Positions 46,761 through 59,840 of a stretch of DNA of 64,000 bases are shown in pieces (positions within the stretch are counted from its first letter, which is position 1; each line of letters starts with the position of its first letter). The position numbers and the translations under genes were made by a program. Origin of the DNA: Smallanthus sonchifolius (Eukaryota > Streptophyta > Magnoliopsida > Asterales > Asteraceae); contig CM042029.1 in assembly GCA_023525975.1 (NCBI GenBank), positions 87,650,849 through 87,714,848 on the forward strand, given 5' to 3'. The notes beneath the pieces are model-generated. The model saw nothing but the letters and a program-made list of their open reading frames with translations, was not told where the DNA came from and searched no databases.

Positions 46761-47187
46761 GACGTTTTCTCACTGCGAACAAGGAGATACTCATGTTATC
46801 CTGATAGGTAATTATTTAGAACACCTTGAGTAATGTAAATTACTAATTACAGAGACCGGTATGAAATTACTAATTTACTTTACTTCCTGGGTTCTGAACA
46901 TTCCCCGTCAGAGTGACGTTTGTACTCAAGTCCAGAGTTTCTACATCAAGGCACCTTCGCTCTACTTTCTATTCTAAGGTATTTGGTGTCTATGTTTCTA
47001 AACTAGGACATGGACTACCTTACTATTCTAAGGCCCTTTACTGTTTACTGTTTCTACAGTCACTAATTACTAAGGCCTTACTGTTCTCCTTTCGTGGCTT
47101 GGCTGTTCTGACTAACATCCCATTCTTCTGTCCCATTCTCAGTTCAAGTTCAGACATTTTGGCGAATGTCCGAATCTCTCAAACTAT

Positions 47188-47200
47188 GGCTCTGATACCA
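47188..47200 (-). other. Primer-binding site, tRNA-Met
   Basis: On the minus strand, TGGTATCAGAGCC lies 3 nt inside the 5' LTR, complementary to the 3' end of initiator tRNA-Met as in most plant LTR elements. Confidence 0.9.
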
Positions 47201-47203
47201 ACT

Positions 47204-49461
47204 TGAAAGAACCCAAACCGGGTACCTCTCACAGTTGGCAAACATTGCATATACATAGTTCTTAAACTTTGAATCAAACATTAAACTAACAGCGGAAGTC
47301 TTTACAAAATTCAGAGTCAATTAAAACTTAAAATTTAAACATAGTTCAACAATCTAAAACTAGCAAATGGGGATGTCAGTCTTCATCAGCAGCAGCCATC
47401 CAGCCATTCACTCCTAAGCCCTCGCGGCATCATTTCTTTTCCTTTCCTTTGCTACCTGATGTGCATACTAAAATAGTCAGCTAACGCTGGTGAGTTCAAG
47501 TTTTCTTTAGCTTTATATATATATAAAAAGGATTTTCCCTTTTAAATATACGTATTATATTATACACGTAATACAATGAAATCTTTCTTTATTCTTTAAA
47601 TACATACACATTAAAATATGTCTTCCTTCTTTAAAATACATACGTATAAAAATCTTTCTTTCTTCTTCTATATTCATACGTATTTACTTTGTACTCTTTT
47701 CTTTAAGTCATACATTAATGTCTACAATCTGTTCTGTGCCCCCGAGCGGGCTTCTTCGTTCTTACTTCCCGAAGGAACTCTTTCTCGCGGTTATTGTTCC
47801 CTAAGGCTCAACGTCCAAAGGCCGATAACCGACTTTCTGTGCCCCCAAGCGGGCTTCTTCATTCTTTCTTAGCGACCGTCGCCGCTAGAGTAACCGTCGT
47901 TACTCATCTTAACCAGTTGCAACATCCTCGTTACAATGCCCTGCCGAGCACTGTCCCGATTTCTCTCATGGTACATCATGGACTTGTCCATGACGCAGCA
48001 TCGGCTTCGGGTAGCACTAGTCTCAAGGACTATACTACTACCTCAAGACTTGCTACTATGCTTAGAGTAGCACTAGCCTCTAGGACTACGCTACTACTCC
48101 AAGTCTTTCGTCGTATAAGCATACTCTTACAGATTAGACAATGTATTTGACTTATTATTCTTCTCTTCGTTTATAAAACATATAGTTAAGTAAACCATTC
48201 TTTCTTCTCTTTCTCTTGTTTATAAATCATATAGTTAAATAACCCATTCTTTCTTCTCTTTCTCTTGTTTATAAAACATATAGTTAAATAAACCATTCTT
48301 CTTTCTTTCTTTCTTTCAAAACGTTCGGTTTAACAACCGTTATCTTTCTTCCTGTCAAAACATTCGGTTTAACAACCGTTATCTTTCTTTCTTACAAAAC
48401 GTTTAATTAAATAATATACATTTATTTATAAACGTCTAATTTTTGAGTATGCACACCACCCTAAAACAGTAAAATAGGGATCTTGAACTCACCTGATGGG
48501 TGGTCTCAGAAATGCTCTCAATTGGTCACTGAGCGTCACTAGGGTTACTCACGATCTGTATAATAAAGTTATATGCATAAGGTATTGCTCCTAAATGACA
48601 CTAGACATTACTAAGTATAAACCCCGTAGTTTCGAGTCATACCCTTTCTATCGAAACTAGGTAGTTTCGAGTCATACTTTGCCTATCGAAACTATGTAGT
48701 TTCGAGTCATACTTTGTCTATCGAAACTATGTAGTTTCGAGTTATACTTTTGTCTATCGAAACTATGTAGTTTCGAGTGGTACTCTGTCTATCGAAACTA
48801 TGTAGCTTCGAGTCATACTTTGCCTATCGAAACTATGTAGTTTCGAGTGGTGACTTGTGTAAAATCTTAGTAGTTTAAGTTTAGGGTCTGTATCGAAACT
48901 ATGTAGTTTCGATGGGTCTGCTACAATCGAAACTCGGTAGTTTCGAGTCATACTTTGTCTATCGAAACTATGTAGTTTCGATGACTCAGTCATCTTCCCC
49001 AAACAGAAACCCTAGATCTGGCCATTTATTCTAATCGATCAAGCTTTGAACTTTTTACGTTCGAAACGTTCCTTTACTTCCCATGAACCCAAATATGTGG
49101 TTTGTTTCAAGTTTCACACGTAAAATCTACCTCTTCACTCGATTTTTACCCTTTAACCCGAAAGTTACAAAAACTCAGATTTAGGTATAGCGATTACCTG
49201 TTACTGCTTCTTTCCTGTTTCTTTATGCTCCAGAGGTAGTGAGCAACAAATCTTCGAGACTTTGAGCTTGATCCCGATCTTTCTCTCTCTAGACTGAGCT
49301 CTCTCTTTCTCTTTCTAGTCTTGCGCAAATGAGAGGATGGGGAGAGGCTGTGTGCAGATGTAGAAGGGTTTCCTTCTAATATCGGCCCATGGGCCGAAAT
49401 CTGGGCCAAGCCCACTTGTTCTTTTCCTTTTTATTTACTTTCTATTATTTGGGATGTTACA
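47204..49461 (-). repeat. 5' LTR of the gypsy element
   Basis: Equal in length to 39858-42115 and offset by 7346 bp throughout. It should hold the promoter of the element; no TATA box was assigned. Confidence 0.95.
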
Positions 49462-49934
49462 GACATGGTGGAAGGCAAATCAAACATAAACAATCAGCTT
49501 CGGTGTCGAAACGCTTTAGTAACTTGTTTATTAGGCTAGTTACCTATTGATATAATTGCAATTGTCTTATCTAGTATCTTTACTTACAATTGAAACTTGT
49601 GAACTCACCAAGCTAGTGTTGACACATTTTAGCATGTTTTCTCAAGTCGCTAAGGTACAAGCACGAGACTAGGGCATGCATGCATTGGAGTCCCACTTAT
49701 TTTTCAAACATCGAATTTAATCATTTACTTATTTAAATTGCATGGTTTGGGCACGTTTGTTTTTGCGTGTGGATTTTGTTAAACCTTTTCGCTTCCGTAT
49801 TTCGTATTTACTCTGACTATTAAATGGTATTTATTAAACTCATATAGAGTCGTTCAATGTAATTAATGACTTAGATCCTGGTATGTCACGCTCCTAACGG
49901 TAAAACCCCGTTTGTGGATTTTGGGGGTGTGACA
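49462..49934 (-). mobile_element. Right part of the older LTR
   Basis: Ends at 49934; on the minus strand this is the LTR start TGTCACACCCCCAAAATCC, a type common in Asteraceae LTR elements. It directly abuts copia coding sequence, showing insertion into that element before the gypsy element arrived. Confidence 0.65.
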
Positions 49935-51095
49935 TAATTTCTCCAACTGTTTTTGCCATTGCCCGATACTTCGACTCATAACTTGATCTTGAAACAGTCG
50001 GTTGCTTTTTAGCACTCTGTGAAACAAGATCACCCAAGTAGATGGAGTAGCCATATGTGGACCTTCGTGTTTCAATACATCCAGCCCAATCCGCATATGA
50101 ATAGCCAACCAAACGAGCGGTGACAGGCTGCTCAAATGTAAGACCATAGAACATGATACCCTTAACATAATGAAGAATGCACTTAACCAATTGATGTAAG
50201 GATGTGGTAGGATAGTGAAGAAACTGACTTGCTTGATTCACCGCATAAGAGAGAGAAGGCTTTGTGACGGTGAGATGGTGTAGAGCTCCAATCAATGATT
50301 GATACAAGGTTGGATCATGAAAGATTCCCCGTCAGAGCTGAATGATTCAGTTGTATTAAGAGGTGTACCGACGGGTTTAGCATCAAGTAATCCGGCTTGG
50401 GCTAGAATATCATATGCATATTTGGCTTGGCTAAGGAAGAGACTAGTGCTTGTGTAGATAACTTCAAGCCCCAAGAAATAGTTTAGTTTGCCTAGATCTT
50501 GGATAGCAAACTCATCAGGGAGCTTTGTTGTAAACCGTTGAATGATGGAAACATCATTACCTGTTAAAATGATGTCGGCAACATACACAAGCAAATAAAG
50601 AATAATCGAATCACGTTTAAAAACAAAGAGAGACAGACCAGCCCTGCTACATTGAAAACCAATGTTAGTAAGAAATGAGCTAAGTCGTTGAAACCACGCA
50701 TGTGGGGCTTGTTTAAGTCCATAAAGTTATTTTTTAAGCCGACATACGTGTGATGGAGTCTTTTGGGTCGATAAAACGGGTGGTTGTTCCATGTACACGG
50801 TTTCATGAGGTTACTATTAAGAAATGCATTTTTTTACATCAAGTTGATGTAAATGCCAACGGTGTATGTTAGCAAGAGCAAGAACAACACGAACCGTTGA
50901 GGCTTTAACAATGGGACCAAGCAGGTTCTGTATCGATACATGAAACTAGCGAATTTATATTTAGTATGATAAACCCATTTGGAGCCCACTACATTGGAGT
51001 CGTTGGGGGCGAGAAACGAGATCCCAAGTGTTATTTTGATGTAGAGCTGCCATTTCTTTCCTCATAGACGAGACCCATTTCGGATGTTTTGAGGC
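49935..51095 (-). pseudogene. Decayed Ty1/copia pol
   Basis: Minus-strand translation gives HPKWVSSMRKEMAAL, LALANIHRWHLHQLDVKK, KQAPHAWFQRLSSFL, the active-site region LVYVADIILTGNDVS (normally YVDD; here an Ala replaces the first Asp), LGKLNYFLGLEV, LSQAKYAYDIL, LYQSLIGALHHLTVTKP and RNase H residues SAKKQPTVSRSSYESKY. Frameshifts and stops separate the blocks. It stops at the LTR junction in the middle of RNase H. Confidence 0.85.
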
Positions 51096-52702
51096 TATTT
51101 TGTAGCCTTTTGGGTCTTTTTATCAAGTATTACTAAGTGAGTCATTTTATTTTGTAGCCGAGACCCACTTCGGATATTATATCAAGTTTTAAAGTGCTAT
51201 ACGAAATTATCCTAATTCTTTTTAACAATACTCTATTATAAAAAATAGAAGTTTGATTAAATTATACAATGTTACAATAATACTTCCTTGTTATTATTCC
51301 TAAATTAAAACATATGAAAATATTAATTTTTGACTCTAAAATAAAGTTACCTTGGTCCTCCACTTAAGTTGCATATGGAACAAAATAGTAAAATTATAAA
51401 TTACCTTTTTATCTAATAACTTATAGTTATGTCATTTTCATGCATAAATATTCTTAATTTATTTTACAGTTTTCAGAAAATATCAACCACAACCAATGAC
51501 AATACGACTCATGATTTTGGCTCTAGTGGGAAAGTGACTCCACAGTCACATGATTACATTGTTTCTTTTCATTTGAATTTTAAATAAAAAACACGTGCCA
51601 CGTAATAACAATATTACTATTTTACTTTTTATTTTATAACTAGTCGGTTTTCCTCGTGCGTTACAGCTAATCGGTTTAGTTAAAATTTACGTCGACACGT
51701 AGATACAAATAAGGACATGGCAAAGGTATATATGAAATTTTAAAAACATTAAGTCGTTATGAAAAAAAGACAATAATATATAATATCTGATCCGCGGTTT
51801 TGGTCGCGCATCGCGGGGGCGTGGCGAAACGTAAGTAGAAATAATAACGTTGCATCGGTATATTCAAAATATAAATGTTAAAAATACATAATATTTGGAT
51901 CTTGTTGACTTAAAAAACATGAGTAGAAGTAATCACGGTGTAACGGAATATTCGGAATTTAAAAGTTAAAAGTATAGTATATTTGACCAGATTCGGTTTC
52001 GAATAAAATTTATATCGAAACATATATAAAAATAAGCACGTCACAATGGTGTATACTGTATACGAAAGTTAATTTAGTATTAGAAAAAAAAGATTATATT
52101 CGACATGTCTCGGTTTCAAACGAAACTTATGTCAAAACATAGGTAAAAATAGATACGTCGCAAGAGCATATTCAAAATTTGAGAAAACATTATATTTCAA
52201 AAGTTATAAGAGAAAAACAAAATATGTTAAAAATTAATTATAAAGATTAAATAATGTAAAAGTTAAAACCCTAAATCCAATCCAAAAGAAGTTAATGTTG
52301 GATGTTTTTTATATAAAAAAACTTATGCATGAGACATTTGCAATGCAACTAATGCATTACCCCTTACCAATTTGGCTTTTATAGTATATGTAATATGTTC
52401 ATTAAAATAATTTCTAAAAATAAGTCATAGAAGATTAGTTTAGATCAGGTTATCAACACTTTGGGTCATCTTAAAAAGATCTTTGTATTTGTATTCATCC
52501 CAAAATCATCATACATTCTCAAGAAAGAAAGAAAAAGTCAAAGGTCAAACATCTTATAATCAAATTCAAATTCATACAAATGGATTAGCCTCATACCAAT
52601 ACACTACATAATTTACACACCAAAAACTGGACATAAAAATGGGTCATGAAATGACCAAAAACCAAATAATAACAACAATCACAAACCATGCTAATAATAA
52701 AA
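51096..52702. repeat. Intergenic DNA with diverged ~110-bp tandem units
   Basis: From about 51680 to 52200, five loosely conserved units each contain 'ACGTAGATA/GTAAAAATAA', '-ACGT(T/C)GCA(A/T)', 'TATATTC(A/G)AAATT' and an A-rich spacer. Similar wording occurs at 24700-24900. A 'GAGACCCA(T/C)TTCGGAT' duplication is at 51069-51086 and 51161-51177. No coding sequence. Confidence 0.45.
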
Positions 52703-52788
52703 CCTCAACTACTACTAGTCATGTTATACGCGATTTTAACGATAACCTCAACTACTACTAGTCATGTTATACGCGATTTTAACGATAA
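52703..52788. repeat. Perfect 43-bp tandem duplication over the subtilase stop codon
   Basis: 52703-52745 and 52746-52788 are the same 43 bases (starting CCTCAACTACTACTAG). The stop codon of the subtilase gene (52748-52750) lies in the right copy. Confidence 0.95.
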
Positions 52789-55700
52789 CCGACAAATGAA
52801 TGTTAACCGCATGACTTTTATCACCAAACAGTCCGATTCTTCCGAAGCTTGCAACACTGCTGTTCATTGTTGAGTTCAAGAACACATTCAAAACCTGTTT
52901 TTCACTGTTAGCGATAAAAAAGTGGGTCGGGGTCACCTTCATGGAAACCCCATAAGGCGCGCTCCAACCCACACTGTAGGACTCGTTCCCACCAACGTTG
53001 GTCACGGTTCGTTGGATGGTTCGAGTCCGGTTTAGGTGTGCAATTGTAATGGAAGGCAGGTTCAGGTCTGCGCCATTAACCTTTGCGGGTCCACAGTTCG
53101 TGCCCGTGTAGTTTAAGACCACTGGTTCTGACCCATTTATGCCACAAAGGAACGACATGTAGTCTTCATAGCCTGCAAATACACATGATACAGTTTACAT
53201 AAAAATTCAGGGGGACCCGAGCCGCTCGTGAGCTACTCGAGATCGACTCGCTAAAAATTCAAATAGAGCCGAGCTTAAAAGAGCTCGAGCTTAAAATGAG
53301 GCTCATTTAATTAACTAGCTTGAGCAGACTCGCAAGCCTAAGCCTAAACGAGCATTTTATTTATATAGTTTTTATTTAATGTATTCCCTAGATATATATT
53401 TATATAATAATAACTATTATATATAAAACTATGATAAAATAATTATATTATATATATATAAATAAAAACAGTTAATAAACAAGCGGAGCCCAAGCCATGC
53501 TCAAGCTTAGGCGAGCTCAGCTCGTTTACACCCCTAGATTTAATCCTAGCCGTTGGATAGATTTAGCCCACACCATCGATTAGAAGATTGGCATACCTAA
53601 ATCAAGAATCAGTCCCGGGTCTAATGCTGCAGTGGCATTTACAAAACCACTTCCCATGTCAAAAGGTGTTGCTGGAGACTGGTTTAGATCGGGATTAGCA
53701 TAAGCCCGTTGGGCCATTATGGGCCCCCCGTCTTTATCGTGTAGAGAAGCAGTTGTTGATAATGCAGACCCGATTGCTGAAGGACTAAAATATGGATATT
53801 TTTGTTTAATTAATGCTGCAAGCCCAGCAATGTGTGGAGCTGCCATGCTCGTGCCCGACATCATTGCAAAGTCCTCACCTTAAATACATCAAAAGAACCT
53901 AAAATCAGTACACCTCTTTGACACGTTTACTTCATATTGGGTTGACTTCAGTTGTTTTTTATCAACGGGTCAAAATTTAAACTTAACTAAAACACGGGCC
54001 GACCGGGTCAAACGGGTTGTTACAATGTTCACAACCACCTGAATTGCTTTATTTAAAAAATTAGATAACTATTTTAACAATATAGTTTTTATAACCTTAT
54101 GTAATACATTAATTACTCTATAAAAGGAAAAAAATGGACAAAAGAAGTATTGATGGGTTTGCCCAACTCGGTATTACCCGGTAGGAGAAACAGGTCGCAC
54201 GGGTCAACTAGGTCAAACGGCTCAAAGTGTTCTCAAATGTTTACAGCCCCCTAAATCGCTTTGTTAAAAAAACAAGATTATTACACCAAAAATATAGTTT
54301 TTATGATCTTATTTAATATATAAAAGGAAAAAAAAACAGACAAGATGACGGTTTAACTCGACCTCATTGGGCCTGTACTGAAAGATTACCCATTTTGACC
54401 CACCTGCCCGGCCCATTCTGCGACCTCTGAAAAATATTAATTCCATTAGAACCGAAAAATAGACTATTACCAAGAAATTCGACTGATTCTGTGCCACCAG
54501 AACTCCAAGCAGCCCAAATAAAATTTCCAGGTGCAGCTAAATTTGGTTTCAATATTTCAGCATCTTGAAGGAAATTATCTTCTGGATCTGGTCCTCTAGC
54601 TGAATAATACATTATTTTTGGAGCACTGTTACTAAAATTCGCTTCTACTCCACCTGCAATGCACGCAAATGCCCCGGATTTGATGATTCTTTTTGAAACT
54701 GGATCTCTTTCTAATAAGGAATTGTAGTACTGAAGTAAGATCTGCAGATAAATTCAAGTCACCGGTGAGTACCAAACCAAATGCAAAATAATCATACAGG
54801 TCGAGTTGGTTTATGTTTTATCTCTAACAAGTCAAACGGGTTAAGCTAAAAGACTTGACTACATAAGAAACAAGCCAAATGGGTTGAGCCGGCCAAACAC
54901 ATTGCAAATCATTTCACGCATATTCAAATGCATAAAACCTTAAAGAAACAATTTTTTTTATCAAAATTAGATTATTACTATGATAGCATAGTTTCTTTTA
55001 ATAATATATAAAGCATTAAGCCCAAACGTGAACCTGTTTAATACCATCGGGGGCAAAATATGAGTGCCGGGTTGAGAGGTTGAGTAGTGGGTCAAAAGGG
55101 ATAAATTTTGTGGATGGGTCAAATGGGTTGGTTCAGGAGGGTTGACCTAGTTGACACTTTTTTATCCATTTCTTTGAATTTGATAAATGAATAATATATT
55201 AAATACCAAAAACTATTTACAAAAATAACCATCTGATAAACTATTCAAACCATTGGCCCAGTCTCCATTTTAGCTAATTTTTCAAAACTTAAACCCTTTA
55301 ACCCGTTTACAGAAACCTTCAAAAAAAGTAATTGTATGAAGTTACCTTAAATGATACTACTCACCTTTGAATCATTAGCAGACGGAATAATTATACCAGG
55401 CAAACTCATTGGAACAGGATTAAGCTGAAAGCCGATAATAAACGGATCCATGGTGAACACAATTCCAGCTGCACTCAAATTCCTAGCTGTCTGTATAGCA
55501 TTATTTATGGTAGATTGCCCGAGAACGAATTTTATAGAATAGCTACAGATTAAAAGATTTCCTTCAACAATGGTCTGATTCAAGCTAGTAGAATCTTGGC
55601 ATTCATTCACATATTCATCATTTGGTGTTTCTGAATCATTCAGTGCATCTGTTGCAGATACCAAAGTGTAACTGTCATCTGTTCCCGCTGAGAAAACACC

Positions 55701-58700
55701 GCATGTTAGTTTTTTTTTAATGTTACAATAACGCAATAAAGACTTCACACACACTGCAAACTCTATTGTCTATCAACACGCAAGATCTCAAGATTATGGG
55801 TGTAAACGAGCCGAGCCGCTCGTGAGCTACTCGAGATCGGCTAACTATAAGCTCGATAGCTTAAATGAGCTCGAGCTTTTATTGAGGCTCATTTAATAAA
55901 CGAGCTCGAGCCTGAGCTTCACATATAGAGCTCGAGAGCCTTCTATTTATATAACTTTTATTTAATATATTAAATATATATTTATATAATGATAACTATT
56001 ACGTATAATTATGATAAAAATAATTAAATAATATATATTATGTTATATATAAAAATTATAATCATAAATATATATAAAAGAATAATTATAAAAATATATA
56101 AATAAAATAATTACTAAAAAAAACGAGCCGAGCTTGAGCTTCAACTCATGAGCAAGCTCAAGCTTTAGAAGTAGAGCTCTAAACGAGCCAAGCTTGGGCT
56201 CGGCTCGTTTACAACCCTACTCCAAATGTATATTTTATTTCTTATTCTTGTAATATGCTTTTACTCATGAATTGGTTGATTTGGGTTATGGTTTATCTCT
56301 AACGATAAAATGGGTCAAACTAAAAAGATAGCTAAAAAGAAAATGGGTCAAACAGGTCTAAAGTTACTCACTGGGTCAACCCCAACAGAGAAAAAAGAGC
56401 ATAATAGAAACAATCATATAATAATTAAACATACGTGCAAGTCCAACTCCTGTAACGGTGATGTTGCTCCCAAGAAAAATAGAGTTGCTGTACTTGCGAT
56501 CGTGTGCAGCTGCACCCACCGTGAAGATCCAGGGACTGAAGGAAGAAACACTTTTAGGTGATGGGCCAGTGTTGCCTGCTGCTTGTACCACAAAGATACC
56601 CGTTTTAAATGCTGAAAATAGTGCCATGTCTATGGGATTAAAAAATGTTGCAATGCCTGGAGGACGTCTGTTAGGAGTAATCGATAAGCTTATGACATCT
56701 ACTCCATCTTGTGCTGCCTGTAAAAATCAATGAAAAAGGTGGAAAAAAAACATGTTATTAGAAGTTGCAAGATGGTGGGTCGGGTAACAGGTCAAAATAG
56801 GCTTGGTTGAGATGGGTCATTTTAGCACGGGTTGGTTGAGTTGACCCACAAACACATTTTTGTTCAATTTGTATAACTATTATAAATATTAATGTATTAA
56901 TAGTTAATGCAGTATTCAATAGTATCATTAAGATCTTTATTTTGAAACTTCGAATAAAACGATTTAGGATGTCGTGTGCTTTAAAAGTTTAAAACTAGAC
57001 TGTAGGCAACTTTCAACTTGCTTGACTCAGGTCAAAATGGGTGTGCATTGATTTGAAACAGGCCAATTTTAGTATGGTAAATGTTAATTGTAAGACCATT
57101 CTAATCTGCTTATATCTGTTAGAGAATGCTTTTTATATTAGTCCAAATCGTCTTGGTAAGGAAATAGTATTAACACCGTCCTAATCTGCTTATATCTGTT
57201 AGAATCCGTTTATTAATTAACATAATATACAATTATACATTTTCTATGGGAAGTAAACAATGAAATATTCTAAGGGGCATTAATGTCATTTGCAATTTAT
57301 GGGTATCTTATTCAGCACAATACCTGATCAATGGCAGCAACCACATCGGCAGCAAAGCCCCCAAAGCTTTTGTACAACGCTTTGTAAACAGCAATGCTGA
57401 AAATGAACACCCGCAGTAATAAATAAGAAAATCACACGTGCCAAAAAGGAATTAAATCTCAGTATCGAAATAATTTGAATATTAGACCATAACTAGTAAT
57501 AAACTAGTTATGCGTTAATGATCCAATGTGGTTTGTCAAGTAACCGCAGGACGATTATGATTTGAAATGTTGACTTCAACAGGGGAGTGGAATATTTGTG
57601 TTGACTTTTTCATATAGACTTTGACTTCTCTTGAAACTCTAGAAATAAATCAATATTATTTGAAATCAAGCTTACTCACTGTGAACGAGGGGCCATGCCA
57701 CTTGCATTCCCGAAGTGATGCCCAGCCACTACAACTGGAATACCATGGTTTCCTGCAGCAATAGAAGCCGTGTGCCTGCAACATACATATATTTTTTTAA
57801 ATATCTTAGGTTATTAGTGAAATTAAAAATGAAAATAGATGGCAGAAAATATTGCAGCTGAACAAATATAAACCAGAAAAAAAAAAAATACTCACGTTCC
57901 ATGGCCATCACCATCAAACGGTGAAGCATAATCTTGAGAAGCATTAAAAATTCCACGTGTAATAGCAGATGCTGCAAAATGGCGGGCCCCAACAAGTTTT
58001 CGGTTGCAGGACCCAGATGGAAAATCTCGAGTGACCTCACAAACACCCGTAAAACGTTCGGGAACTGGATAACTGTTTTCAGACAGACTGTCAGCAAAGC
58101 TTATATGGGTCGGGTCAATACCGGTGTCAACTAACCCGATTACAACCCCTTCTCCAGCTGTTTCATAACCACCCTCTTGGAGCCATGCCCCCTGAGGTAA
58201 ACCCAAGAACTGTGGGGTATGTGTGGTTGCTGTTCTGACAGAGAAATCGGGCACCACATTTGCCACCTCTTTACGACCCGATAACTTTTGTGCCTTCACA
58301 ATTCAAAAAACATCAAAATAAGATATGTGACTTATTTTCCGTCAAACGGGTTGACCGTTGACATGGGGTTTACTTTGGAAACAAGGTTAGGTAAATTGGA
58401 GACAAGTTGAACGGGTCAAATTGAAAGCTACAAAAAATGCATAAAACCTCGAGAATCATTTTATCTGAAAAATTAGATTAGCCTTGTACAATATAGTTTT
58501 TCAACCTTATTTAAAATATTAATTATTTAAAAAAGTTCAAGAAAAGACAAAAAAAAAGAGTGTTTGTAGACCCGACCCTACTCGTTTTAGCCCTACCCAA
58601 CCCATTCGACTTACCAAATTTGCCGCCTTTACTTCTTTTAACCAATACAAACCTTTTTTTTACAGAAAATACAAATTGAAAAATGTCGTTGACTATTTAA

Positions 58701-59840
58701 TAGTGGAACCTGTAATTCCTCTGGGAAGTACTCGACATGGAAATACAAGAACCAGATATTTTTTTAACAGGCTTTTCTCTGTGTGTGGGGGTTACTTTCT
58801 TAAAGTGTATTCTATAAATTGACCATCATAAGTTCATGATAACTATGATATTGCTATTCTAGCATATCGGATATGATAAACGTCACATATAGAGATTATA
58901 CTATTAATATACCTGTTTAGGAGTAACAAGAACAGCAAATCCATTAATTAAGTAGTGGTAGCTGTATAGTTTCAGATATTTCTCCCCTTTTAGAACCCGT
59001 CTCAATAGTGAATCATGAACTCTTGCAATACGCGAACGAAAATGGTGGCCCTTTTTCGTGACATTCCTATAACTACATTTGCAAAAAGAAAAAGAGAAAA
59101 ATAAAACAACATAAGTAACAAACTATAAACTGTATTACTAACAGAAATTAAAATTAAATACTCAAGCATAATTAGATATATTTACAAACTTAGGATATAC
59201 TATAATTCAAGAAACTAACTGGAACAAATCATTTACATAAGTGTACAACCAACATCAGGATTAAAAGTTGAAAAGTAATTTCTTTGACCACCAAAGTCAA
59301 AGTGCACACCAATTCATCACAAGTAAATTTCCATAAAATGATATAATGACTATCACAATATTCACAACACAACTATTTTGTCATCATAAATGGTGGTAAT
59401 TAAGTAGGAAGCACCAGAAAAGAAAAAAGATTCAACCTAATTATTGCCAGTAATTTTTTTAACCAATTAGATGCACTTTAACCCTATGAAATCTGAACCC
59501 CCTTTACAATTTCTCATTTCAAACCCAACAATACCTAATAAAAAACTAAAAAATAATGCACATATCAACAAAACTAGCAAAACCCATATCAATTTCCAGA
59601 AACTACAAACTAAAAATCACAACTTTATGATATTCACCTTGGATTTTCAAGTGTATTTGCCCCTCCAGAAGTAGAAGCAGGGAACCCAAAAGAATGAGTT
59701 GTCTTAAAAGCAGAAGGAGCTTCCTTAAGAGTAACCATATAAACCCCTGCAGAAGATGCATCTGTACTCTCCTGACACCTACCACACTCAATCAAAACCC
59801 CAAACACCGCCAAAATAACTAACTTCACAATGCCCTCCAT
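52748..59840 (-). CDS. SBT2: Subtilisin-like serine protease, SBT2 type
   Basis: Exons, transcript order: 59638-59840, 58913-59066, 57896-58293, 57680-57775, 57324-57396, 56435-56717, 55365-55687, 54471-54741, 53597-53878, 52748-53172. They close to 835 aa, the family's usual length. A signal peptide (MEGIVKLVILAVFGVLIECG) sends it to the secretory pathway. The I9 propeptide spans about 30-120 (YMVTLKEAP... to LINGFAVLVTP). Catalytic residues: Asp175 (GLVDTGID), His250 (DGDGHGTH), oxyanion Asn357 (QAAGNTG) and Ser611 (MSGTSMAAPH). A PA domain interrupts the catalytic domain (about 404-530), and a fibronectin-like C-terminal domain follows 'TVTNVGG'. Signature stretches such as GNHGIPVVVAGHHFGNASG and SITPNRRPPGIATFFNP identify group SBT2. 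ATG at 59840 chosen over an in-frame upstream TTG. Introns host several MITEs. Confidence 0.95.
53208..53536. mobile_element. hAT-like MITE of GAGCTCGAGC repeats in the last SBT2 intron
   Basis: Left CAGGGGGACCCGAGCCGCTCG, right CTCAGCTCGTTTACACCCCTA. Subterminal GAGCTCGAGC and AACGAGC words pair with each other around an AT-rich core. Shares its body with 55795-56219. No clear target duplication. Confidence 0.6.
53900..55330. repeat. MITE-like 'GGGTCAAACGGGTT' sequence in SBT2 introns
   Basis: 53930-54420 and 54780-55330 hold several fragments built from ACGGGTCAAA, GACCCGTT and GGTTGAGC words with AT-rich middles. Related fragments are at 56750-57070 and 58320-58625. Boundaries are unclear. 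Confidence 0.45.
55795..56219. mobile_element. hAT-like MITE of GAGCTCGAGC repeats in SBT2 intron 6
   Basis: Terminal inverted repeat of about 22 bp: ATGGGTGTAAACGAGCCGAG on the left and, inverted, the same with TAGGGTTGTAAACG on the right. Flanks CTCAAGAT and CTCCAAAT agree at 6 of 8. The interior has dense GAGCTCGAGC/AGCTCGAG repeats and an AT-rich core. Confidence 0.75.

Larger units (their letters stand above)
39858..49461 (-). mobile_element. Complete Ty3/gypsy chromovirus-type LTR retrotransposon (Tekay/Del-like)
   Basis: 9604 bp. Two LTRs of 2258 bp (39858-42115 and 47204-49461) begin TGTAACATCCC and end TTCTTTCA on the minus strand. The target duplication GACAT is at 39853-39857 and 49462-49466. 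A primer-binding site for tRNA-Met and a polypurine tract are in place. One long frame encodes gag-pol. The LTRs appear identical in every stretch I compared, and their chance open frames translate identically, so the insertion is very recent. Long LTRs and a chromodomain-like C-terminus suggest the Tekay lineage. Confidence 0.95.
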
